The notes: generated by a model from the letters alone, not told the origin. A stretch of 64,000 bases of DNA from Cyclobacteriaceae bacterium (GCA_028285685.1 JANQOR010000026.1:93520-157519), one strand, 5' to 3'. Shown: positions 33,083 to 42,944, counted from the first letter of the stretch. Translations and numbers: made by a program.

Positions 33083-34024
33083 ATGGACTACTTGAAGGAA
33101 CTCGGCACTCTTGCCTTAGCTTCCCGAATGAAACGAATTGTCGATACACTAAGGAAGGAAGCCAAGGCTATTTATCAATCAAACGAAGTGAATTTTGATG
33201 TCTCACTAATGCCCCTACTCAAATTGATCGAGCAACAAGGGGAAGTTGAAATAAACCAGGCAGCACGCCTTCTCGGTATCTCACAACCGGCCGTAACTCA
33301 ATTTTGTGACAACCTCATTAAAAGAGGACTGGTTGAAGTAAACTCTTCGACGAGTGATCTTAGGAAAAAGAGACTGGTAATCACTAATAAGGGAGCAGTT
33401 GAGTTGAAGGAGCTAAACAAAATTTGGAAAAGCATGTCCAACGTCTTGGATGAAATGCTCAAAATCTCAGATCATGATCTGATGGAAGCAATGGGATCAC
33501 TAGAAATGGAAATGAGCAAAACCTCTTTCAGTGAGCTTGTGTCCAATCAACTAGCAGAGATGAACGATCAAGTGGAGATCCTGGGCTTCACTGATTCGTT
33601 GGCTCCATACTTCAAATCCCTAAACTATGAATGGATTGAAAAATACTTCGAAGTGGAAGATTCGGATGAGTACAAGCTTTCAAATCCCAGAGAAGCCATT
33701 ATTGATCCTGGGGGATTTATTTACTTTGCCAGGCATAGCGGACAGATCATAGGTACCACTGCCTTGATCAAAGTGTCCGAAGGAATTTACGAAATAGCAA
33801 AGATGGCGGTGAATGAAAACTATCAGAAAAAAGGTATTGGCAGAAAGCTTTTGAATCATCTGATCAGAAAAGGGAAGGAATTGAGTCTTAAAAAACTTGT
33901 GCTATACTCAAACACCGACCTGGCTCCTGCAATCAACATGTATTTCAAAGAGGGATTCAGGGTCATTCCTAAAGACGACCATCACAACAACAGAGCTAAC
34001 ATCAAAATGCAACTCACACTATAA
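33083..34024 (+). CDS. MarR-family regulator fused to GNAT acetyltransferase
   Basis: 313 residues. Residues 1-150 form a MarR winged helix (EINQAARLLGISQPAVTQFC with the recognition helix, then DLRKKRLVITNKG wing); residues 160-313 are a GNAT domain (GGFIYFARHSGQIIGTTAL, KMAVNENYQKKGIGRKLL acetyl-CoA loop, GFRVIPKD). Such fusions are known and usually acetylate small molecules; the MarR part may regulate its own operon. The AT-rich upstream region carries an inverted repeat TTACTT...AAGTAA (33044-33075) that may be its operator. The stop overlaps the next start (TAATG). Confidence 0.9.
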   Translation: MDYLKELGTLALASRMKRIVDTLRKEAKAIYQSNEVNFDVSLMPLLKLIEQQGEVEINQAARLLGISQPAVTQFCDNLIKRGLVEVNSSTSDLRKKRLVITNKGAVELKELNKIWKSMSNVLDEMLKISDHDLMEAMGSLEMEMSKTSFSELVSNQLAEMNDQVEILGFTDSLAPYFKSLNYEWIEKYFEVEDSDEYKLSNPREAIIDPGGFIYFARHSGQIIGTTALIKVSEGIYEIAKMAVNENYQKKGIGRKLLNHLIRKGKELSLKKLVLYSNTDLAPAINMYFKEGFRVIPKDDHHNNRANIKMQLTL

Positions 34025-34476
34025 TGAAGAATATTTCATTGGTTGAGGCAACAGAAAATGAAATGGACAAAAGCCTGGAGATGATCCGGAGCTTTTATTC
34101 TATCGACGGCTATCCTTTTGATCGGAAAAGAGCCCAGCACAACTTCGTGGAAATGATATCGACGGAGTACCTTGGCCGGTTTTGGCTCATAAGAATTGAT
34201 GAAGAGATTGCAGGATATCTGATCTTGACTTTTGGCTATAGTTTCGAATACGGTGGTCGAGATGCATTCATCGACGAGTTTTACTTGAACGAAGCTTATC
34301 GCGGCAGAGGTTTTGGACAGGAAATTCTGAAACAGCTGGATCAACATGCCAAAGCGCTGGGGATCAAGGCCATTCACCTGGAAGTAGAAAATACGAATCA
34401 GAGGGGTCAAAAGCTATATCTAAAATCCGGGTATCGTGGCAATGATCGCTCACTCCTAACCAAGAGACACAAATGA
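34024..34476 (+). CDS. GNAT-family N-acetyltransferase
   Basis: 150 residues, one GNAT domain: AGYLILTFGYSFEYGGRDAF, IDEFYLNEAYRGRGFGQEIL with the RGRGFG acetyl-CoA loop, then IHLEVENTNQRGQKLYLKSGY. Acceptor substrate unknown. Start and stop overlap both neighbours (TAATG before, ATGA after), so it is translationally coupled to the MarR-GNAT fusion and to pth. Confidence 0.92.
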   Translation: MKNISLVEATENEMDKSLEMIRSFYSIDGYPFDRKRAQHNFVEMISTEYLGRFWLIRIDEEIAGYLILTFGYSFEYGGRDAFIDEFYLNEAYRGRGFGQEILKQLDQHAKALGIKAIHLEVENTNQRGQKLYLKSGYRGNDRSLLTKRHK

Positions 34477-35030
34477 AATACCTCATCGCCGGCCTTGGGA
34501 ACATTGGCCCTGAATATGAGCTTACCAGGCACAACGTAGGTTTTCTGATATTGGATCGACTGGCGGATGAGAAAGGTAGCACTTTTAAAGTTGACAAATT
34601 GGCTTCCATTTCGGAGGTCCGACATAAGGGAAGAGTGCTGCACCTTGTCAAACCCACCACCTATATGAATCTCAGTGGAAAGGCGGTTAATTTTTGGCTC
34701 CAACATCACAAGATCTCAAAAGAAAATTTACTGGTAATCACAGATGATATTGCCTTGCCTTATGGAAAAATCCGACTCAAACCAAAAGGGTCTGCTGGTG
34801 GCCATAATGGACTAAAGAACATCGAGCAACTCACGGGTGGACAGAATTATGCTCGCCTCCGTTTTGGGGTGGGCGATGATTTTTACAAAGGCAACCAGGT
34901 CGATTATGTGCTTAGCCCCTTCTCGCAAAAAGAGCTCGATGAATTGGTCCTCAACATGGACCGTGCTATTGATGCCATCTTTTCATTCTGTACCATTGGC
35001 ATGGAACGTACGATGAATCATTTCAACTAG
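34473..35030 (+). CDS. pth: Peptidyl-tRNA hydrolase
   Basis: 185 residues. Releases tRNA from peptidyl-tRNAs that drop off the ribosome. Family residues are intact: GLGNIG with Asn10, TRHNVGF with catalytic His20, KPTTYMNLSG, DDIALPYGKIRLKPKGSAGGH with the conserved Asp near 91 and GGHNGLKNIE. The start overlaps the GNAT gene stop (ATGA); the stop overlaps the convergent LytTR gene by 4 bp. Confidence 0.96.
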   Translation: MKYLIAGLGNIGPEYELTRHNVGFLILDRLADEKGSTFKVDKLASISEVRHKGRVLHLVKPTTYMNLSGKAVNFWLQHHKISKENLLVITDDIALPYGKIRLKPKGSAGGHNGLKNIEQLTGGQNYARLRFGVGDDFYKGNQVDYVLSPFSQKELDELVLNMDRAIDAIFSFCTIGMERTMNHFN

Positions 35031-35779
35031 TTGCCTAGTTCATTTTTCACCCAGGTCGCCTTCTCCTGACTGACGATAATCTCGAACGGCAGGTTGATTT
35101 TCAGAGAAACCAAGAGTTTACTGCCCGTATATTGCTCAAGATTCTTAACAAAGCTTTTACGAACAAACGTCTTGCGATTTAGGCGGATAAATAACGAGGA
35201 ATCAATCTGACTTTCCAGTGAGTCAAGTGATTCATCAATAGGATATCTTGATCCATCTTCGGTGATTAAGTAGACAAGATCTTCTCTGAAAAAAGCAGCA
35301 ACGTCCTCCAAGTGAATTGGCTTGAAACTCGTGCCGATCTTTACCAGGAATCTTTTCCTGGTCGCCATCCCTTTATTAGTCAACAGCTGTTCGATCTGAT
35401 TTTGCCATCCACTTTGATAGTAAGAAGCCATTTTCTGGTTCTTTTCGATTGCGTCCTCGAGATTTTTGAGTGTTATCGGCTTCAACAAATAACCAATGCT
35501 TTGAACTTGAAAGGCCTCCAGCAAATACTTATCGTAGGCAGTCGTAAAGATAATCGGAATCTCGACCGGTATTCTCTTAAAGATCTCAAACACAAGGCCA
35601 TCAGAAAGTTGAATGTCTAAAAAAATGAGTTCGATATTTTTCGAGCCACCAATCAATTCAATTGCTTGTTTTACTGATCCTGCTGTTCCGGAAACAGTCA
35701 CATCATACATACTTGCTTCAAGCAGGTCTGCAAGGTGCTGTTGAGCGGCAGGCTCATCTTCTATGATCAGGACCTTCAT
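35027..35779 (-). CDS. LytTR-type response regulator
   Basis: 250 residues. Receiver domain 1-120 (VLIIEDEPAAQQH; phospho-acceptor Asp55 in LIFLDIQLSDG; Lys in YLLKPITL), then a LytTR DNA-binding domain about 140-245 (RFLVKIGTSFKPIHLEDVAA, RLNRKTFVRKSFVKNLEQY). LytTR proteins bind pairs of direct repeats and usually activate nearby genes. Its start overlaps the end of the LytS-like gene by 4 bp. Likely targets: its own operon and the divergent permease pair. Confidence 0.92.
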   Translation of the reverse strand: MKVLIIEDEPAAQQHLADLLEASMYDVTVSGTAGSVKQAIELIGGSKNIELIFLDIQLSDGLVFEIFKRIPVEIPIIFTTAYDKYLLEAFQVQSIGYLLKPITLKNLEDAIEKNQKMASYYQSGWQNQIEQLLTNKGMATRKRFLVKIGTSFKPIHLEDVAAFFREDLVYLITEDGSRYPIDESLDSLESQIDSSLFIRLNRKTFVRKSFVKNLEQYTGSKLLVSLKINLPFEIIVSQEKATWVKNELGN

Positions 35780-36804
35780 TCAATTTTTGTCAAGAGTGGC
35801 ATTTTAACGCAAAAATCCTCCTTTGTTTCGATCACCTCAAGTGGTCTGTCTGTTAAGTAACTAATTCGAGATCTTAGGTTTTCGAGACCAGTGCCATGCG
35901 AATCTGGAACATTCATTTTCCGGTTGATATGATTTGAAATCTCCAAGTATTCTCCTTTCTTAAAGATTTTCAACTCCAAAGGTATTTTCTCCTCTACCTG
36001 GTTGTGTTTCACTGCATTTTCAATCAACTGTTGAATACTAAGTGGAGGTAAATAGTACTCTTTCAAACCTTCCTTCTGAATTTCAATTTGATCTTTAATC
36101 GCACTCCCAAATCGACTTTTCAGAAGCTCGAGGTAATAGACGCCCATCGTTAGCTCTGTTACTGCAGGAACAACCTGCTCTTCTCTATTAGACAAAATAT
36201 ATCGATAGATCTCGGATAGTCTTTCCAAAAAATCAGCTGCACGCTCAGGATCTTTGTAAATGAGGCTGTAAAGCGTGTTGAGATTGTTAAACAGAAAGTG
36301 CGGATCAATGTGGCTCTGCAATGAATTCAATTCCGCCTTTATCTGATCCTTTTGGATCGCTTCATTCTCAACTCGAGACTCGTACCACCTCGACCTCCAT
36401 TTTAAAATTTCCGAGACCGATACAAGCATAGCCGATAGTATCGTCCCAATTAAGGCAGCAACGATCATATGAAAGATCGTTGGTGGTTCGCTGGAATAGC
36501 TGAAATAGTCGATCCATTTAAATATGTAATAAACGATGCAGAAAGCAGCCACACCCACCAGCACACTCTTCATTAAATAGTTCGCGTTGGAGCGCTCTTG
36601 CGCTCGCTCCTGGTACAAATGAATACTCTCCCAAGTCAAGAATCCTTCAATTGAGATCCAGGCAAAAACAGCAAGATTGAATCCCGGCGGATTATCGAAC
36701 TGAGAGATGATCCAAATAAAAAAAAACAAAAAGGACGAAAGCAGAACAGATATGAGAAATCTACCAGTTCTGCTTATTTGCCTTTTATCGCTGCTTAAAA
36801 TCAC
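35776..36804 (-). CDS. LytS-like membrane histidine kinase
   Basis: 342 residues. Four membrane helices (about 15-35, 42-60, 78-96, 110-132) without a large outer loop, then the His_kinase domain with phospho-accepting His169 in SHIDPHFLFNNLNTLYSL and a HATPase_c end (QQLIENAVKHNQ, GTGLENLRSRI). The partner is the LytTR regulator in the overlapping downstream gene. The first gene of the operon, an EreA/ChaN-like secreted protein, overlaps its start by 4 bp. Confidence 0.92.
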   Translation of the reverse strand: MILSSDKRQISRTGRFLISVLLSSFLFFFIWIISQFDNPPGFNLAVFAWISIEGFLTWESIHLYQERAQERSNANYLMKSVLVGVAAFCIVYYIFKWIDYFSYSSEPPTIFHMIVAALIGTILSAMLVSVSEILKWRSRWYESRVENEAIQKDQIKAELNSLQSHIDPHFLFNNLNTLYSLIYKDPERAADFLERLSEIYRYILSNREEQVVPAVTELTMGVYYLELLKSRFGSAIKDQIEIQKEGLKEYYLPPLSIQQLIENAVKHNQVEEKIPLELKIFKKGEYLEISNHINRKMNVPDSHGTGLENLRSRISYLTDRPLEVIETKEDFCVKMPLLTKIE

Positions 36805-37979
36805 TCTATAAAGGTAGACGCTGTGGCGTTAGGAAAAATAAGGAGTGCGTCAAATCCACCAAGCAGTTTACGAACTACAGGATCTTCAGGAAGTTCGTTG
36901 ATCTTTGAGTGAAATACCCTGGTATCCAAGACAACAAAGCCCTCATCAGGAATAATGGTTGAAACGAAATCCAGAAATCCTTTAAACATGCCAACATTGA
37001 CCGGGGAATTCAACGCTGATTTGTCTCGAAAAGGAATATAGGCATTTTGAAACCCCGAAGTTTGAACCAGCCCTAGGTGGAAGGTCTGCTTATTCTCTTT
37101 CTTTGCGAGATAATCCCCAAGGTCATAAACATCAAAAATTGACTCGCCTTTCATCACATGTCCAGCACCCATCTTTATCATCACTTTTCCTTCTGAGTCC
37201 TTATCGTTTTTTTCAAACCACTTAACAAAATGATCAACACGAGCCTGGTTGTTCTGCTGATGTTTTCCCGTAAAATTCATTTGATAAATCTCCTGACTGA
37301 TCTTAAGCTCTGATATCATATCTTTTGTCAACTGATCTTTGGTCAGCGCTTCAAGAGCCTCCCATGATTCTGAGGTTTGATTGATCAGCCAAACACCATC
37401 TTGTTTCTTCTCTGAAAGGATTTGATCATATCCCTTTTCAGCGATGCTTATTTCATTCTTAATCGCCACCTCATCGGAAAACCCGGAAAGGTGATATCTC
37501 AGAAGCGGTCGGGCTGACAGTAGAAATTCCTGATCCAAACCCCAAATTGGATTGGTGGCCCCGCTCAAGCCATGGACTGTGCTTAAGAACTGGAACTCTT
37601 GCTCGGTCCCATAAAAGGGAACTGAAAAGGGGTTCGATCTATAGAAATCTCCAACTTTTTCTTGGTCATCGTTACCAATTAAATCAACCAGAATCTTTGC
37701 TGTAAATGGTCCTGTTTCAATCGCCAAATGCTCATATCCAATTTTATTAACGGATTTAAACAGCGCTTCAGATACGGCCGCCACCTCGGCAATGCCATGA
37801 TCCTCCCCGACCAGGAAGTAATCGGATGCCTTTGCATTTTTTACCAGAAACTTCCAACCCGATCCTTTAAATTCAGTGCTAATTGGGTAGGTATTTTCTT
37901 TGAGTATTTTGGTGAAATCAGACTGTGCATTAAGCTGAACACAGTTGAGGAGCAAAATCAAAATGATGATCTTTTTCAT
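36801..37979 (-). CDS. EreA/ChaN-superfamily-like secreted protein
   Basis: 392 residues from start 37979 (MKKIIILILLLNCVQLNAQ, a clear signal peptide); an ATG 18 codons upstream would precede the signal and is rejected. The mature part has FLVGEDHGIAEVAAVSEALF and YEHLAIETGPFTAKILVDLI, the His and Glu positions typical of the erythromycin-esterase/ChaN/Tiki superfamily, and a later MIKMGAGHVMKG motif. The region is diverged from true macrolide esterases and the N-terminal signal places it in the periplasm, so an antibiotic role should not be assumed. First gene of the LytS/LytTR operon. Confidence 0.7.
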   Translation of the reverse strand: MKKIIILILLLNCVQLNAQSDFTKILKENTYPISTEFKGSGWKFLVKNAKASDYFLVGEDHGIAEVAAVSEALFKSVNKIGYEHLAIETGPFTAKILVDLIGNDDQEKVGDFYRSNPFSVPFYGTEQEFQFLSTVHGLSGATNPIWGLDQEFLLSARPLLRYHLSGFSDEVAIKNEISIAEKGYDQILSEKKQDGVWLINQTSESWEALEALTKDQLTKDMISELKISQEIYQMNFTGKHQQNNQARVDHFVKWFEKNDKDSEGKVMIKMGAGHVMKGESIFDVYDLGDYLAKKENKQTFHLGLVQTSGFQNAYIPFRDKSALNSPVNVGMFKGFLDFVSTIIPDEGFVVLDTRVFHSKINELPEDPVVRKLLGGFDALLIFPNATASTFIE

Positions 37980-38052
37980 GTCTTTTATGATAAAAAAACT
38001 CTTTCTGGCGGGAATCTGATGAGGTTTTTCCATGAAGCCTGAAATATTATCC

Positions 38053-38090
38053 CTCGACCCTGAGATTTTACTTCTCAGACCGTGAAACTA
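38053..38090. promoter_or_regulatory. Imperfect direct repeat in the divergent LytTR/permease control region
   Basis: GACCCTGAGAT (from 38056) and GACCGTGAAAC (from 38078) match in 8 of 11 bases; each follows a CTC. The 21-22 bp period resembles a LytTR double site. It lies between the EreA-like start (37979) and the first permease (38184). Confidence 0.35.
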
Positions 38091-38183
38091 CGGCAGGTTT
38101 GTAACCATCCTCAAACCCGGTAGTACTTACTAAAAAAGCAACCAAAACGACACAGCTCCTGTCTTTAACTAAATCAAAAACTC

Positions 38184-40538
38184 ATGCGATACTACCTAAA
38201 GATCACATTCAGAAATTTTCTAAGACATAAAGTTTCTTCCGCTATAAATCTCATCGGCCTGACTACAGGCCTGACCTGTGCATTCTTTATTTATTTGTGG
38301 GTCCAGGATGAATTCACCATTAACAAATTTCATGAAAAGGATGATCGGCTTTTTCGAGTAATGGAATTCCAGACGTATTCCAACGAAACATTTGCCACCA
38401 ACTCTACACCTGGAATCTTAGCCGAAAATTTGAAAATTGATATACCGGATATTAAGTATGCTGCCACCACTACCTGGATAGGCAAGTCTTTACTGGCATA
38501 TGAAGACACCTACTTCAAGGAAGATGGCTATCATGTTGGCGAAGATTATTTCAACATTTTTTCCTATCCGCTTTTGGTCGGCAATCCAGATGATGTCCTA
38601 AAAGACAAGAATTCGATCTGTATTTCGAGGGATGTGGCAATGAAGTTCTTTGGCAGCATTGGTGATGCGGTAGGGAAAACCCTACGGTACGAAGATGATC
38701 GTGATTTTATTGTAAGTGGAGTTTTTGAAAATATCAACCCAAAGTCAACCTACATTTTCGATTATGTACTCCCATTTGAAGACTACAAAGATCGCAATGA
38801 GTGGGTCAAGAGATGGGGTAACAATGGACCACACACGTTTGTGATCTTGCAAGAAGGTGCAGATGCAGCTGCTGTAACCAAGAAGATTGCGGGATATGTC
38901 CAATCCAAGGACGAGGAAGTCACCTCCGTAGAGCTTTTTCTTAAAAAATACTCCGAACAATATCTCTATGGTAAATACACAAACGGCGTACCGGATGGCG
39001 GTCGAATCGAGTATGTTCAGCTCTTTTCTATCATCGCTGTTTTCATCCTTGTCATCGCTTGTATCAACTTTATGAATCTCTCCACCGCACGCGCTTCAAA
39101 GCGAGCACATGAGGTGGGTGTTCGAAAAGCAATTGGAGCGGATCGGACCACGTTGATCAGACAATACATAGGCGAGGCAATATTGATCGCGCTATTTTCC
39201 ATGGTTGTATCAATCTTTATTGCTACTCTTCTGCTCCCACAGTTCAATGAAATAACCAACAAGAGTATTTCCATCCAATTCACCCCACAATTAATCACAG
39301 TAGCACTTTTCACCGTGTTTTTGACAGGGATTCTAGCAGGGAGCTATCCGGCACTATATCTGACTCATTTCAAACCTGTTCAAGTATTAAAGGGAGAAAT
39401 CAAAAGTTCCCTGGGTGAAATCTGGGCAAGAAAAGGATTGGTTGTTTTTCAGTTTACGATCACCATCATATTAATTGTTGGCGTAATTGTAATCTATCGG
39501 CAGACGCAGTATGCCTTCAACAAGAATTTGGGTTATAGTCAGGAAAATGTGGTTTTCTTCCAGCAGGATGGTGGTATTCCTGACCAAAGGGAAGCATTCT
39601 TCAACGAGCTACGATCTATCCCTGGCGTTCTGCGTGCCGCGGGAACAAGTCACACTATGACGAGCCAAATGAGCAATACACATGGTTTGGAATGGCGAGG
39701 AAAATCACCAGAAGCGCTTATCCTTTTTGAAAATTTCAGGGTTGACTATGACTTTCAAAAGACTATGGATTTTGAGTTAGTGCAGGGAAGATGGTTCGGA
39801 AAGGAGTTTGGAGCGGACAGTACGAAGATTGTCTTAAATGAAGCTGCGGTTCGAGTCATGGGCTTCACGCCTGAAGAGGCCATTGGCGAAAATATCCGCC
39901 TGTGGGATCAATATGATCTGGAAGTGGTTGGAGTCTTGAAAGATTTTCATTTTCAATCCATTCACAGAGAAGTTGATCCTGCATTTTTCAGACTTGGAAG
40001 TACCTGGAATGTAGCAGTTCGCCTGGAGAAAGGCAGAGAGGTGCAAGCGATGGACGAGGTTCAATTGTTGTACGAGTCTTTCAACCCGGGTTTTATATTC
40101 GAGTATGAGTTCCTGGACAAAAACTACCAGGAGCTCTACAACTCTGAGCGAAGAATCGGCACACTTTCTTCTTACTTCGCGGGCTTTGCGATTTTAATTT
40201 CCTGTTTAGGTCTATTTGGACTAGCCTCCTTCACGGCAGAAAGACGAATCAAAGAAATAGGTATACGCAAGGTCCTGGGTGCGAGTGTGACCAACATTGT
40301 AATGATGCTTTCAAAGGATTTTACACGTTTGGTTGCGATATCGATCCTTATTGCAGTACCTATTTCCTGGTATCTGATGAGCGAATGGCTGAGCAACTTT
40401 GCCTACAAAATCAATCTTGGTGCCTCACTTTTTATTGGTGCTGCGACTATCTCACTGATTATTGCATGGCTTACAGTTAGTTCACAAGCGCTTCGAGCGG
40501 CAAACATCAACCCGGCAAGGTGCTTGAAAGATGAGTAA
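38184..40538 (+). CDS. FtsX/MacB-type ABC transporter permease (first copy)
   Basis: 784 residues. N-terminal TM (IGLTTGLTCAFFIYLWVQDE), a large MacB-type periplasmic domain, an FtsX core of three helices about 280-410 (NFMNLSTARASKRAHEVGVRK), a second periplasmic domain and a second FtsX core at the end (ILISCLGLFGLASFTAERR, EIGIRKVLGASVTNIV). This eight-helix double build is common in Bacteroidota. No ATP-binding subunit is encoded next to it. The second copy follows after 53 bp. Regulation by the divergent LytTR system is likely from position. Confidence 0.9.
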   Translation: MRYYLKITFRNFLRHKVSSAINLIGLTTGLTCAFFIYLWVQDEFTINKFHEKDDRLFRVMEFQTYSNETFATNSTPGILAENLKIDIPDIKYAATTTWIGKSLLAYEDTYFKEDGYHVGEDYFNIFSYPLLVGNPDDVLKDKNSICISRDVAMKFFGSIGDAVGKTLRYEDDRDFIVSGVFENINPKSTYIFDYVLPFEDYKDRNEWVKRWGNNGPHTFVILQEGADAAAVTKKIAGYVQSKDEEVTSVELFLKKYSEQYLYGKYTNGVPDGGRIEYVQLFSIIAVFILVIACINFMNLSTARASKRAHEVGVRKAIGADRTTLIRQYIGEAILIALFSMVVSIFIATLLLPQFNEITNKSISIQFTPQLITVALFTVFLTGILAGSYPALYLTHFKPVQVLKGEIKSSLGEIWARKGLVVFQFTITIILIVGVIVIYRQTQYAFNKNLGYSQENVVFFQQDGGIPDQREAFFNELRSIPGVLRAAGTSHTMTSQMSNTHGLEWRGKSPEALILFENFRVDYDFQKTMDFELVQGRWFGKEFGADSTKIVLNEAAVRVMGFTPEEAIGENIRLWDQYDLEVVGVLKDFHFQSIHREVDPAFFRLGSTWNVAVRLEKGREVQAMDEVQLLYESFNPGFIFEYEFLDKNYQELYNSERRIGTLSSYFAGFAILISCLGLFGLASFTAERRIKEIGIRKVLGASVTNIVMMLSKDFTRLVAISILIAVPISWYLMSEWLSNFAYKINLGASLFIGAATISLIIAWLTVSSQALRAANINPARCLKDE

Positions 40539-40591
40539 CATGTACTTACCAACTCTCTAGAAATAAATTTTAGATCTAAAAAACCAACCTT

Positions 40592-42937
40592 ATGTCCTAC
40601 CATCTAAAAGTCCTACTGCGAAATCATTTTAGAAACAAAACTTCTTCGATCATCAACCTGGTCGGTTTGACCACCGCTCTTACGTGTTCACTGTTTATCT
40701 ACCTGTGGGTACAAGACGAAAGAAGCGTTGACAAGTTCCATCGGAATGATGAACGTTTGTATCGAGTGATGGAAAGGCAGACGTATTCAGACAAAGTGGT
40801 TGCGACGAATTCTACACCCTATATTCTGGCTGAGAATCTAAAGATCGACTTTCCCGAGATTGAGTATGCTGCAACGGCTACCTGGGTAAATCCGCGTCTA
40901 TTGTCATTTGGAGAAGAATCTTTTAAGGAAAAAGGATTTCATGTTGGTGAAGATTTCTTTAAGATCTTCTCTTACCACATGTTGGCTGGAAATTCGGGTG
41001 AGGTTTTAAAAAGCCAGACCTCCATCTGCATCTCCAGAAAGTTAGCGAAAAAGCTCTTTAACGAGATTAGTGCTGCCATTGGCAAACCGATTTTGCTGGA
41101 AGAGTCAAAGACCTATGTCGTTGCCGGTGTGTTTGAAGATATTCCTGCAAATTCCACCTATCAGTTTGATTTTGTCATACCATACAAGGATTACCAAGAA
41201 AGTAGACCTTGGACCAACAATTGGCAAAATAACGGTCCATCCACTTTCATCACGTTAAAAGAAGGTGTTGATGCTGCTGAGTTCGACAAAAAAATATCCA
41301 ACTATGTAAAACTCAAGGATTCTCCGGAGAGCAAGGTTGATCTTTTCCTAAAACGTTACTCAGAACAGTACCTTTTTGGCAAGTTCACCAATGGAGTTCC
41401 AGACGGAGGCCGGATCGAGTACGTAAGGCTTTTCAGTGTGATTGCCATATTCACTGTGCTAATTGCCTGCGTAAACTTTATGAACCTCGCTACGGCACGA
41501 GCCTCTAAGAGAGCTCATGAAGTTGGGGTGCGAAAGGTGATCGGAGCTAACAGGCCAATACTAGTCCAGCAGTTTCTGGCTGATTCTCTGTCGCTGGTTG
41601 TGGTTGCTATGCTTCTCTCCTACCTCATAGTACTGACACTGCTGCCTGAGTTTAATTCCATCACTGATAAAAGTATCTCAGTGCAATTCTCAGCAGAATT
41701 AATCACTGTATCTATTCTAGCAGTTCTTTTGACCGGTTTTTTAGCAGGAATATATCCAGCACTATACCTGTCATCCTTGCAGCCTGTCAAGGTTTTCAAG
41801 GGGGAAATAAAGAAGTCCCTGGGCGAAATTTGGGCGAGAAGAGGTCTGGTCGTTTTTCAATTTTCAATCACTATCATTTTGATAATAAGTGTCACTGTTA
41901 TTTATCAACAGATCCAATTCGCTCAGAAGAAGAACCTGGGGTACAACAAGGATAACATCATTTCATTTGTCCAAGATGGGGCTATCAGGGATAACAGGTC
42001 GTTTTTTGAAGAGCTACGAAAGATACCAGGAGTTGCCAGCGCAACAGGTGTCAGTCATGGATTGGTGGGAAGGGAAAATAACACCTCGGACATTCACTGG
42101 GGAGGCAAAGATCCCGGTGATCGCATCTCATTTGAAATATTTAATGTGGATTACGATTTCTTTAGCACTATGGAATTACAGTTGATAGACGGGCGTGCAT
42201 TTGCAAAAGATTTTGGGTCGGACAGTTCTAATATTATCCTTAATGAAAGCGCAGCAAGAGCAATGGGAATGGAAGATATTGTTGGCAAAAACGTGAAACT
42301 GTGGGGTGAGCTCGATGTGAATGTGATCGGAGTAGTGAACGACTTCCACTACCAATCAATTCATAGAAGGGTCGCACCAGCCATCTTCATGCTTGGATCC
42401 GGTTGGAACACTTTTGCGAGAATCCAGGCTGGGAATGAGCAACGCACCTTAGGTCACATTGAAGAATTGTACAAATCATACAATCCAGCCTTCAATTTTG
42501 ATTTCGAATTCCTGGACCAAAAGTACCAGCAGCTCTACGCCTCAGAAAAGAAAGTCGGGACACTTTCCTCCTACTTTGCCGGATTCGCTATTCTGATTTC
42601 CTGTTTAGGCCTATTTGGTCTTGCTTCATTTACTGCTGAAAGAAGGATAAAGGAAATTGGTATTCGAAAAGTGCTTGGGGCAACTGTCACGAATATTGTG
42701 ATGATGCTTTCAAAGGATTTTACGCGACTAGTAGCTATTTCCATCCTTATTGCTATTCCAATCTCCTGGCAACTTATGAATGAATGGTTGAGCAACTTTG
42801 CCTACAAAATTGACCTAGGTCTCTGGCTTTTTGTAGGCGCTTCGGGAATCTCACTAACGATCGCCTGGCTAACTGTGAGCTCCCAGGCATTTCGTGCCGC
42901 CAATATCAATCCGGCAAGATGCTTAAAAGACGAATAG
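40592..42937 (+). CDS. FtsX/MacB-type ABC transporter permease (second copy)
   Basis: 781 residues, a tandem paralogue of the preceding gene. Order of domains is the same; the membrane parts are almost unchanged (SSYFAGFAILISCLGLFGLA, MMLSKDFTRLVAISILIA) while the periplasmic domains differ more, which suggests a heteromeric transporter with two different periplasmic faces (inference). It ends 7 bp from the convergent aminotransferase gene. No ATPase gene lies nearby. Confidence 0.9.
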   Translation: MSYHLKVLLRNHFRNKTSSIINLVGLTTALTCSLFIYLWVQDERSVDKFHRNDERLYRVMERQTYSDKVVATNSTPYILAENLKIDFPEIEYAATATWVNPRLLSFGEESFKEKGFHVGEDFFKIFSYHMLAGNSGEVLKSQTSICISRKLAKKLFNEISAAIGKPILLEESKTYVVAGVFEDIPANSTYQFDFVIPYKDYQESRPWTNNWQNNGPSTFITLKEGVDAAEFDKKISNYVKLKDSPESKVDLFLKRYSEQYLFGKFTNGVPDGGRIEYVRLFSVIAIFTVLIACVNFMNLATARASKRAHEVGVRKVIGANRPILVQQFLADSLSLVVVAMLLSYLIVLTLLPEFNSITDKSISVQFSAELITVSILAVLLTGFLAGIYPALYLSSLQPVKVFKGEIKKSLGEIWARRGLVVFQFSITIILIISVTVIYQQIQFAQKKNLGYNKDNIISFVQDGAIRDNRSFFEELRKIPGVASATGVSHGLVGRENNTSDIHWGGKDPGDRISFEIFNVDYDFFSTMELQLIDGRAFAKDFGSDSSNIILNESAARAMGMEDIVGKNVKLWGELDVNVIGVVNDFHYQSIHRRVAPAIFMLGSGWNTFARIQAGNEQRTLGHIEELYKSYNPAFNFDFEFLDQKYQQLYASEKKVGTLSSYFAGFAILISCLGLFGLASFTAERRIKEIGIRKVLGATVTNIVMMLSKDFTRLVAISILIAIPISWQLMNEWLSNFAYKIDLGLWLFVGASGISLTIAWLTVSSQAFRAANINPARCLKDE

Positions 42938-42944
42938 GTTCGGT

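Noticed and set aside
36801-37979. Erythromycin esterase as an antibiotic-resistance gene
   Set aside because: The similarity is superfamily-level, the protein has a signal peptide, and it sits in a LytTR operon; resistance cannot be claimed.
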